Shown here piece by piece: positions 1 to 5,985 of a stretch of 7,525 nucleotides of DNA; the stretch's first letter is position 1; each line of letters begins with the position of its first letter. A model generated the notes under the pieces. That model had not been told where the DNA came from, made no database searches, and was given only the letters and a program-made list of their open reading frames with translations. The position numbers and the translations under genes are program-made. The stretch is from Paracoccaceae bacterium (lineage in GTDB: Bacteria > Pseudomonadota > Alphaproteobacteria > Rhodobacterales > Rhodobacteraceae), in NCBI GenBank assembly GCA_029881635.1, contig JAOUMG010000081.1:1-7525 (forward strand), read 5' to 3'.

Positions 1-138
1 GTCGAAGTTGCCCATTTCATGCCCGAACCGGGCGTGGAAGGACCACCGCAATCCAATGACGTGGATGTCGATGACAAGGGCCTGATCTATCTGCTCGACC
101 GCAACAACGGGTTTGACATTCTGGAGATGAGCCTGTGA
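1..138 (+). CDS. C-terminal end of an LVIVD-repeat / beta-propeller-like protein (5' truncated)
   Basis: Only the last 45 codons are present; reading frame 1 is open from the window edge to the TGA at 136-138. The tail contains PQSNDVDVDDKGLIYLLDR followed by GFDILE. The pattern 'QSNDV-DV-D-GLIY--DR--G-DILE' resembles the closing blade of LVIVD-repeat, beta-propeller-like proteins that are usually annotated as hypothetical. No catalytic residue or signal peptide can be judged because the N-terminus lies outside the window. Its stop codon overlaps the GTG start of the OsmC gene (GTGA), so it is probably the upstream member of the same operon. The family assignment rests on recalled sequence resemblance alone and is moderate. 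That it is a real gene end is much more certain, given the coding-like composition and the coupled overlap. Confidence 0.6.
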   Translation, partial: VEVAHFMPEPGVEGPPQSNDVDVDDKGLIYLLDRNNGFDILEMSL

Positions 139-620
139 CCGACGCAAATCCCGACCTGCTACCCCCAAGTGTCGATCCAAACACCAAAGCGCTGGGAATT
201 CGCCGGGTAAGTGCGCGCAACGAGGCCTCAACCCGGTCAGTCATGATGGTGCGCGATCATATTGTCGTCACGGATGAAAAGGGCACCAACACCGGCCCGA
301 CACCATTGGAACTGACGTTGTCATCGCTGCTCGGCTGTGAGGGTGTCATTATCAACCGCTGCGCCGAGGCGATGCATTTTTCCTACACTGCTGTCGACAT
401 GGAAGCTGACGGAGAAGTGGATCAACGCGGATCACGCGGAGTGCAAGGTGTGCGACCTTATTTCAACTGGGTAAAGCTGCGGATCCGGATCCATACCGAC
501 GAACCCCAGGAACGTTTCGATCGACTGACACGGAATGTGGAATACCGTTGCCCGGTGATGAACCTTTTCAAATCCGCGGATGTTGACGTGCAGATCAACT
601 GGGAGCGCGTGGTCCCTTGA
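135..620 (+). CDS. OsmC family protein
   Basis: This 161-residue protein has the OsmC/Ohr-type fold signature. Some members of the family are thiol-dependent peroxidases that reduce organic hydroperoxides; others have no known substrate. Two cysteines sit where the family keeps its reactive pair: C68 in the helix segment LLGCEG and C139 in YRCPVMNLF, matching the usual '-CP(V/I)-' resolving site. A third cysteine, C76, is extra. The segment TGPTPLELTLSSLLGC (residues 53-68) is the typical 'G--P-E-LL-ALG-C' entry to the central helix. The GTG start is chosen because it overlaps the previous stop (GTGA) and has GGAG at 123-126, eight bases upstream. The stop overlaps the TTG of the iron-sulfur gene. 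The coupling to a molybdenum hydroxylase suggests a role tied to that enzyme, such as peroxide removal or handling of a thiol or acyl product, but this is inference. There is no signal peptide, so it is expected to be cytoplasmic. Confidence 0.9.
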   Translation: MTDANPDLLPPSVDPNTKALGIRRVSARNEASTRSVMMVRDHIVVTDEKGTNTGPTPLELTLSSLLGCEGVIINRCAEAMHFSYTAVDMEADGEVDQRGSRGVQGVRPYFNWVKLRIRIHTDEPQERFDRLTRNVEYRCPVMNLFKSADVDVQINWERVVP

Positions 621-1072
621 CACTCACTCTGCACGTCAATGGCCGGGACCATGTCATCACGTCAGACCCCGACACGCCGCTGGCCTATGTCCTGAGAGAC
701 GAGCTGAAGCTGAAAGGCACCAAGCTGGGCTGTGGTCTGGAACAATGCGGTGCCTGCGCGGTGCTCGTGGACGGTCAGGCGGTGTTGTCATGCGTTTCAT
801 CGGCGGCGAGCTTTGCGGGCCGCGACATCAACACAATAGAGGCCGTCGGTGAGACGGATATCGGGCGCCGTGTGCAGGCGGCATTTGTCGCGCAATCCGC
901 CGCCCAATGTGGTTATTGCACAGCGGGGCTGGTGATTGCCGCAACATCCTTGCTGGGGCGCCACCCGTTGCCCGACGACACCGCCATAACCGAAGCCCTG
1001 ACACCGCATATCTGCCGTTGCGGGTCGCATCCAAGGGTTTTGAGGGCGGTCAAACAAGCGGCTGAAACATGA
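617..1072 (+). CDS. (2Fe-2S)-binding small subunit of molybdenum hydroxylase
   Basis: This 151-residue protein carries the two [2Fe-2S] clusters that pass electrons from the molybdenum site in the xanthine-dehydrogenase superfamily. The N-terminal plant-ferredoxin-type domain has C39, C44, C47 and C59 (GCGLEQCGACAV, then LSC). The C-terminal helical domain has C98, C101, C133 and C135 (CGYC and HICRCG). All eight ligands are present. The length is normal for IorA/NdhA-like or CoxS-like subunits. The start is a TTG that overlaps the OsmC stop (TTGA). It is supported by the resulting beginning M-TLTLHVNG, the usual start for this family; a GGGAG at 601-605 is rather far upstream. The stop overlaps the ATG of the large subunit (ATGA). 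The partner type points to the isoquinoline 1-oxidoreductase/nicotinate dehydrogenase group, but the true substrate is unknown. Confidence 0.93.
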   Translation: MTLTLHVNGRDHVITSDPDTPLAYVLRDELKLKGTKLGCGLEQCGACAVLVDGQAVLSCVSSAASFAGRDINTIEAVGETDIGRRVQAAFVAQSAAQCGYCTAGLVIAATSLLGRHPLPDDTAITEALTPHICRCGSHPRVLRAVKQAAET

Positions 1073-3186
1073 GCCTGGATGCCCATCCCCTGATTGCCGA
1101 TTGGATCGGTACCCGCGACGGGCGGCTTTTGATCCGTACCGGCAAAGTGGATATCGGTCAGCGCATTTCCACCGCGTTGCTGCAGATCGCCCATGAGGAA
1201 TTGACGGTACCCTATGAGCTAATCGACATTGCCGCCGTTCGGACCGGAGAATCGCCGGATGAGGGCATCACCTCGGGCAGCAATTCTGTCGAACAGTCCG
1301 GCAACGCGGTTCGCCGCGCTTCGGCGACGTTGCGGGGGCTGCTGATTGCCGATGCGGCCGAACGTTATGGCGGTGAAAAATCTGACTGGATTGTCGAGGG
1401 CGGCGCATTGCATTTGCCCGGCACCAATCATCGGTTGCTTGTTACGGAAATGATCAAAGACACGCATCTGGCCTGCCCTATCGATCCGGAGGCGTCGATT
1501 GCACAGGGTCATGGCGGTACCCTGCCCGCACCGCCCATGCGCGGTCTTACTGCAATGACCGCGGGCAATTACACTTTCGTTCATGATCTTGATCTGCCGG
1601 GCATGCTACATGCCCGCGTCATTCGCCCGCCCCATGCAAAAGCGCGCCTGAAATCGATCGAGGAAAGCGCGATACAGCGGGCCGAAGCCAAGGGCCTGCG
1701 CCTCATTCAGGACGGCAGTTTCCTTGCCCTGATCGGCCCGAAGGAATGGCCGGTTGTGGAAGGTGCTCTGAAACTATCCGCCGCCTGCGACTGGGATATC
1801 GGCGACGGGATACCCGAAATCGATGTCTTTGGGCATCTGACCACCGCCAAGGCCGTTGGGCGTTTTTTGGTTGTCGATGGCACGCCTCAGCAAGGCCCTG
1901 TTCCCGATTTGCCTTCCGGGCACAATTTCAAGGCGCGGTATGAACGCCCCTATCAGATGCATGGTGCCCTCGCACCATCAGCCGCCCTGGCGCAATGGGA
2001 CGGGGAAAAGCTCTGCGTTCATACCCACAGTCAGGGTATCTACCCGCTGCGCGAGAGTATGGCCGACAGCCTGGGCCTGGACAAAAACCAAGTCGAGATC
2101 ACCCATGTTCCCGGCTCTGGATGCTATGGCCACAACGGCGCGGATGATGCCGCCTTGGAGGCAGCGCTGATCGCTCTGGCCATGCCCGCCGTACCCATCT
2201 TGCTTAAGTGGACACGTGAGGAAGAACATTGCTGGGAACCCTACGCCCCTGCAATGGTGGTCGAACTGGCGGCCACAATGGAACGCGGGCGCATCACCGC
2301 CTTTTCTGCCGAAGCTTTCAGCGACACCCACAGGGGGCGCCCGCGTCCGGGGCCAAATCGCGCCGGTCCGAGCAAGCAGCTGGCCAACCGGTTCCGCCTT
2401 GAGCCGATCGCGCCGAATTCTGCGCAGCCGAACATGGGGCGGCATGCCGGCATGCACCGCAATCTCGATCCGATCTACGATTTTGCGAACAAGCGTCTGG
2501 TAAAAAACCTGGTGACCGGCCTGCCGCACCGGACTTCGGCAATGCGCACTCTGGGGGCTGCGGCGAACATATTTGCCATCGAAAGCTTCATGGATGAAAT
2601 GGCCCGGATCGACGGGTCCGACCCCTTTGCGATCCGCCGCGCACATCTCAGCGACCCGCGCGCTGTCGCGGTCCTTGACGCGTTGGAGCGGCAGGTCGCA
2701 GAGCTACCCGGCCTGCCTGCCACGGATGGGCGCGGCATTGCCTACGCCCAGTACAAGAACCAGATGACGCGGGTTGGTATTTGCGTTGACGTCAGCGCCA
2801 ATGACCGCGCGGAAATTCGCCTGAACCATTGCGTGATCGTGGCCGATGCCGGCCGGGTGATTGATGCCGATGGGCTGGTGGCGCAACTCGAAGGTGGCTT
2901 TCTGCAGGCTGCGAGCTGGTCGCTTTACGAAAAGGTTGTCTGGAACCGCGACGGCATCCAATCCCGCGATTGGGACAGCTATCCGGTCATCCGCTTCGAC
3001 AACATTCCGGCAATCAAGGTGATAGTGCTGGACAGACCTGATGAACGGTCAGTGGGCGCAGGCGAAGCTTCACCCGGACCGACAATAGCGGCCATCGCCA
3101 ACGCAATCTTTGACGCCACCGGCATCCGAATGCGGCGTATGCCTTTCCGCCCGGATGACATTCTTCGACAAGCAGTGTCGGAGTGA
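1069..3186 (+). CDS. Molybdopterin-binding large subunit, xanthine dehydrogenase family (IorB/nicotinate dehydrogenase B-like)
   Basis: This 705-residue catalytic subunit binds the molybdenum-pterin cofactor and hydroxylates a carbon of the substrate with water as oxygen source. The domain order is that of the IorB group. A cofactor-binding segment lies at the N-terminus (GKVDIGQRISTAL at 25-37, GSNSVEQSG at 70-78). An a/b-hammerhead-like part follows near 165-240 (FVHDLDLPGMLHARVIRPPHA). The main molybdenum-binding domains come next (GCYGHNGADD at 351-360, LKWTREEEHCWEPY at 379-392). The C-terminal GAGE places the catalytic glutamate at E666. There is no Tat or Sec signal and no fused cytochrome, so it is expected to be cytoplasmic, unlike many periplasmic IorB relatives. 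The usual GQG of the first motif reads GQR (R32), possibly a subfamily trait. The ATG overlaps the small-subunit stop (ATGA) and has no clear Shine-Dalgarno, consistent with coupled translation. The family is secure, but the substrate (N-heterocycle, aldehyde or other) is not known. Confidence 0.93.
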   Translation: MSLDAHPLIADWIGTRDGRLLIRTGKVDIGQRISTALLQIAHEELTVPYELIDIAAVRTGESPDEGITSGSNSVEQSGNAVRRASATLRGLLIADAAERYGGEKSDWIVEGGALHLPGTNHRLLVTEMIKDTHLACPIDPEASIAQGHGGTLPAPPMRGLTAMTAGNYTFVHDLDLPGMLHARVIRPPHAKARLKSIEESAIQRAEAKGLRLIQDGSFLALIGPKEWPVVEGALKLSAACDWDIGDGIPEIDVFGHLTTAKAVGRFLVVDGTPQQGPVPDLPSGHNFKARYERPYQMHGALAPSAALAQWDGEKLCVHTHSQGIYPLRESMADSLGLDKNQVEITHVPGSGCYGHNGADDAALEAALIALAMPAVPILLKWTREEEHCWEPYAPAMVVELAATMERGRITAFSAEAFSDTHRGRPRPGPNRAGPSKQLANRFRLEPIAPNSAQPNMGRHAGMHRNLDPIYDFANKRLVKNLVTGLPHRTSAMRTLGAAANIFAIESFMDEMARIDGSDPFAIRRAHLSDPRAVAVLDALERQVAELPGLPATDGRGIAYAQYKNQMTRVGICVDVSANDRAEIRLNHCVIVADAGRVIDADGLVAQLEGGFLQAASWSLYEKVVWNRDGIQSRDWDSYPVIRFDNIPAIKVIVLDRPDERSVGAGEASPGPTIAAIANAIFDATGIRMRRMPFRPDDILRQAVSE

Positions 3187-3336
3187 CCTGACAAAATCGA
3201 ACTGCGGATGTCTGACGGGAACGGGTGTAGCCGTTGAGGGTAGCCCACCAAGACCAAGCTGGCCCAAGCACAGAACGGTATGGGACCACCTTGGTCATGT
3301 ATGATGGATACCCCGGCCCAATTTGGGGAAGATGAT
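3187..3336. other. Spacer between converging operons with weak hairpins
   Basis: This 150-base stretch separates the stop of the molybdenum subunit from the stop of the alpha/beta hydrolase on the other strand. No gene is supported here. It holds short inverted repeats: AACGG/CCGTT at 3220-3224 and 3231-3235; GACCA/TGGTC at 3284-3288 and 3292-3296; and a CCCA-ATT-TGGG element near 3317-3327. A tandem ACCAAGACCAAG at 3247-3258 could also pair with CTTGGT at 3290-3295. None is followed by a T-run on either strand, so a classical intrinsic terminator is not shown. One of them may still serve as a bidirectional transcript end. Confidence 0.5.
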
Positions 3337-4098
3337 CTAGTTGGCCAGAAAATCGTCCAGAATTGAATGAAACAGATCCGGTTTTTCAAGATGGGCTGCA
3401 TGGGCGGCTGCGGGCATCACCGACAGGTTCGCCTTTGGTATGGTTTTCCACAGCATTTCCACCTGTGGCCAGCGATAGGATTTATCTGAATCTCCCCAGA
3501 TCACCAGGACAGGTGTTGTGAGGGAATTCAGGGCATCGCGCCCGTCCCAATGTGTCATGGCCTCCAGCCCGGCGAGCGCTGCCTGATTGTGTGCCAATGC
3601 GCCGATCTTGGCCACCAGAGCAAAGCCGGGGGCCTGTTCGCCTTTGCAAAACCAGGTCGCCCCGATGCGCCGGGCTGTTTTTGCGACACCATCCTGGCAG
3701 AGGCGGTTTTGCGACAGCTCGATGGGTTCAAACCGGTCGGGCATAAGACCGAGTGGGCCGGTACCGTAAAGGATCAGCCGACTGATGCGGTCGCCCAGTT
3801 TCGCGGCCATGTCCTGGACGATCATCCCGCCCATCGAATGGCCAAGCAGAACGAACCGCTTGATCCCCAGCTGATCCAGCAACGCGATCACCGCATCGGC
3901 CATATCTCCGATCCTGTGCAATGCGGGCAGGTCAGCGGCCGCGCCAAAGCCAGGCAGATCCGGGGCGATCACATCGAAGCGGTCGCTGAAATGCCCGATC
4001 TCGGCCTCCCATTGCTCCGATCCTCCAAGATAACCATGGACCAAGACCAGCGGAAAACCCGCGCCGGCGCGGCGATGGGGAAGAATATCATCCGGCAT
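3337..4098 (-). CDS. Alpha/beta hydrolase
   Basis: This is a 253-residue alpha/beta-hydrolase-fold enzyme of the esterase/lactonase/C-C hydrolase kind. Counting from the chosen start, the oxyanion-side motif HGYLGG begins near residue 21 and the nucleophile elbow GHSMGG carries S88. The acid is probably D205 in WGDSD, and the catalytic histidine is probably H233 in AAHAAHLEKP. No signal peptide or membrane segment is seen, so it is probably cytoplasmic. The ATG at 4098-4096 is preferred because it overlaps the dctM stop as TGATG and gives a family-like N-terminus (MPDDILPHRRAG). An in-frame TTG at 4122 would add eight residues and has no ribosome binding site. As the last gene of the TRAP operon it probably acts on the imported compound or its product. 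The family is too broad to name a substrate. Confidence 0.9.
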   Translation of the reverse strand: MPDDILPHRRAGAGFPLVLVHGYLGGSEQWEAEIGHFSDRFDVIAPDLPGFGAAADLPALHRIGDMADAVIALLDQLGIKRFVLLGHSMGGMIVQDMAAKLGDRISRLILYGTGPLGLMPDRFEPIELSQNRLCQDGVAKTARRIGATWFCKGEQAPGFALVAKIGALAHNQAALAGLEAMTHWDGRDALNSLTTPVLVIWGDSDKSYRWPQVEMLWKTIPKANLSVMPAAAHAAHLEKPDLFHSILDDFLAN

Positions 4099-5399
4099 CA
4101 GCGCATCTGTCCCGGCAACCAAAGCGCCAAGTCGGGAATGCTGATCAGCAGCAGGATCAGCAGAACCATCATGGCGATAAAAGGCAGACAGCCCATTATC
4201 ACATCGCCGATGGTGACCTGATCACGGCTGATTGCCTGAATGACATAGAGGTTCAGACCTACAGGCGGGGTCAGCACCGCGATTTCCATCGTGATCGTAT
4301 AGACGACGCCAAACCAGATCAGGTCAAACCCGGCCGCATCCATGAGGGGATAGATCGTCGGAAGTGTGATGAACGTCATCGAGACCGGTTCAAGGAACAT
4401 GCCAAGGATAATGTAAAAGACCAGTACGATCACCAGCACCGTGGTCGGTGAGAGATCGAAAGACAGGAAGAGTTCGGTGAATTGTTGCGGCACCCGGTAA
4501 TAGGTCAGCACAAAGCCGAAGAGCACACCAGCCGACAAGAGCAGCCCCAGATAGCCCATCGTGCGCATCGTGGCAAAGATCGCATCCTTGAACCCCTGCC
4601 AGGTCAGCCCGCCGACACCGAAGGCCAGAATAACCGTGAGTAGTGCGGCAACCGCTGCAGCTTCGGTCGGGGTGGCGATGCCCGCATAGATCGCAACCGT
4701 GATCACGAGGCCAATCAGCAGAACCGGACCCACCGTGTTGATGATCATCAGCAATGGCATCTTGGCGGCGTCTTCGCTGTTGGGAATGTCCTCGGGCTTC
4801 AGGATGCCCCAGATCAGCACGACCACGACAAAGCTCGACACCAGAATGATGCCGGGAATGACGCCCGCGATGAACAGATCACCGATGCTCTGATCGGTCA
4901 CGATACCGTAAAACAGCAGGATCAGGCTTGGCGGGATCAGCACAGACAGGGTGCCACCGGCGGCCAGAACGCCGCTTGAAAGCCGCTTGCCATAGCCAAG
5001 GCGCAACATCTCGGGCAAGGCGACACCGCCAATTGTCAAAGCGCCCACCATCGACGATCCGCAGACCGCACCGAACCCGGCGCTGGCCCCGATGGAACCA
5101 TAGGCGGCAGAGCCGCGGATACGCACACCCTGATGCAGGAACTGATAGAGGTTCGGGCCGATTTTCGATTTCCCGATCAATTCACCCAGGAACACGAACA
5201 ACGGAACGGCCAACAAGATATAGTCGATCCAGACCCCCCAGAGCTTCAGCTCGGACGAGACGATCGAGGTTTTCCATCCCTGAATTTGCCACAGGAACGG
5301 CAAGGAGGCTGCCGCCAGAGCAAACGGGATCGGCAGACCGATCACGATGAAGAGCATCAGGAGGCCAAGCAGCCCCAATCCCACCATATACCATTCCAT
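4098..5399 (-). CDS. dctM: TRAP transporter large permease subunit (DctM family)
   Basis: This 433-residue, very hydrophobic inner-membrane protein forms the transport channel of a tripartite ATP-independent periplasmic transporter, which uses an ion gradient to import organic acids or similar solutes. Family motifs are visible: GTLSVLIPPS at 149-158, GIATPTEAAAVAA at 240-252 and LTPPVGLNLYV at 376-386. A hydrophilic loop lies near 201-215 (KPEDIPNSEDAAKMP). Hydrophobic stretches run the whole length, fitting the usual dozen or so membrane segments, and the length is standard. The ATG overlaps the dctQ stop as TAATG, and a strong GGGGGA Shine-Dalgarno lies at 5411-5406, six bases before the start and inside dctQ. 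The stop overlaps the ATG of the alpha/beta hydrolase (TGATG). The substrate is set by the partner DctP and is not readable here. Confidence 0.96.
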   Translation of the reverse strand: MEWYMVGLGLLGLLMLFIVIGLPIPFALAAASLPFLWQIQGWKTSIVSSELKLWGVWIDYILLAVPLFVFLGELIGKSKIGPNLYQFLHQGVRIRGSAAYGSIGASAGFGAVCGSSMVGALTIGGVALPEMLRLGYGKRLSSGVLAAGGTLSVLIPPSLILLFYGIVTDQSIGDLFIAGVIPGIILVSSFVVVVLIWGILKPEDIPNSEDAAKMPLLMIINTVGPVLLIGLVITVAIYAGIATPTEAAAVAALLTVILAFGVGGLTWQGFKDAIFATMRTMGYLGLLLSAGVLFGFVLTYYRVPQQFTELFLSFDLSPTTVLVIVLVFYIILGMFLEPVSMTFITLPTIYPLMDAAGFDLIWFGVVYTITMEIAVLTPPVGLNLYVIQAISRDQVTIGDVIMGCLPFIAMMVLLILLLISIPDLALWLPGQMR

Positions 5400-5908
5400 T
5401 ATACATCCCCCGATGTGGCGGGCGTACGGATCAAGCGGATCAGACGCAGGCCTGCGTAAAGCGAAAACAGCACCAGTGCGAAGGCACCAGGCGCCCAGAA
5501 AAGATAGCGTGGCCAGTGCAGGATTTCCGAGGCAACACCGGAATTGAATGACCGGATCGTCGCGCTGACACCGGCATAGGCAAAGAAAAGGCCGACGCCG
5601 AGCATCAGGAAGTGATTGATCACGTCAAACACCTTGCGCATACCCGGGCGCAACCGGTCTGTGGCCATTGTCACCTTGGGAAAAGCGTCTTCACGCATTG
5701 CGTAGGCCAGCCCCGTGAAGGCCACTGGAAAGAGCAAAAGTGCTGTGGCTTCTGTGACCAGGCGATCCGGTTTTCCCAACCCGTAGCGCACGAACACACC
5801 GTAGGATATCCAAGCCATCTGGACCAGCACGATGACTGCCCCTGCGCCAGCCAGCCAGACCACCGCCCGTTCAACCCCGCCGATCAGACGGTCCAAGCCC
5901 TTGTCCAT
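5399..5908 (-). CDS. dctQ: TRAP transporter small permease subunit (DctQ family)
   Basis: This 169-residue membrane protein is the small subunit that pairs with DctM and probably helps dock the loaded binding protein. Four hydrophobic segments are visible at about 17-38, 52-72, 97-117 and 135-158, the standard DctQ layout. The conserved element after the first segment appears as VFVRYGLGKP (38-47), with an acidic residue (E53) at the start of the second segment. The ATG start is supported by GAGGGG four bases upstream. The TAA stop shares one base with the dctM start (TAATG), so the two permease genes are translationally coupled. It is separated from dctP by 77 bases that contain a strong hairpin. 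The family assignment relies on topology, gene order and motifs, since DctQ sequences diverge widely. Confidence 0.93.
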   Translation of the reverse strand: MDKGLDRLIGGVERAVVWLAGAGAVIVLVQMAWISYGVFVRYGLGKPDRLVTEATALLLFPVAFTGLAYAMREDAFPKVTMATDRLRPGMRKVFDVINHFLMLGVGLFFAYAGVSATIRSFNSGVASEILHWPRYLFWAPGAFALVLFSLYAGLRLIRLIRTPATSGDV

Positions 5909-5938
5909 GACGCCCCTCGCTTTTTGATGAAACTGTCA

Positions 5939-5967
5939 GGTGGCCCCCGCCTCATGCGCGGGCCACC
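5939..5967 (-). terminator. GC-rich hairpin between dctP and dctQM (attenuator / mRNA 3'-end stabiliser)
   Basis: GGTGGCCC at 5939-5946 pairs perfectly with GGGCCACC at 5960-5967. After a single C-C mismatch, CGC at 5948-5950 pairs with GCG at 5956-5958 around a five-base loop. On the transcribed (-) strand it lies 18 bases beyond the dctP stop and about 30 bases before the dctQ start. It is followed by only a short T-run (GTTTC), so it is more likely a partial terminator or RNase barrier than a full stop. Such elements commonly keep the binding-protein part of a transport operon mRNA abundant relative to the permease part. Confidence 0.7.
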
Positions 5968-5985
5968 CTTGATTTCGCGCGTGTC

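Noticed and set aside
1978..2646. Long - strand open frame (222 codons) inside the molybdenum subunit gene
   Set aside because: It is a shadow of the strongly supported large subunit; its histidine/arginine-rich composition and lack of any motif argue against a gene.
3110..3304. Possible small gene or transposase remnant crossing the convergent spacer
   Set aside because: None of the frames shows a recognisable transposase or other motif, no terminal inverted repeats or target duplication flank it, and most of the frame overlaps the end of the molybdenum subunit.
4099..4122. Longer start (TTG at 4122) for the alpha/beta hydrolase
   Set aside because: It has no Shine-Dalgarno and a rare start codon, whereas the ATG at 4098 is coupled to the dctM stop and gives a family-like N-terminus.
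3550..4221. Long + strand open frame (223 codons) opposite the hydrolase and the end of dctM
   Set aside because: It lies antisense to well-supported genes, has no recognisable domain, and is explained by GC-rich codon use on the other strand.
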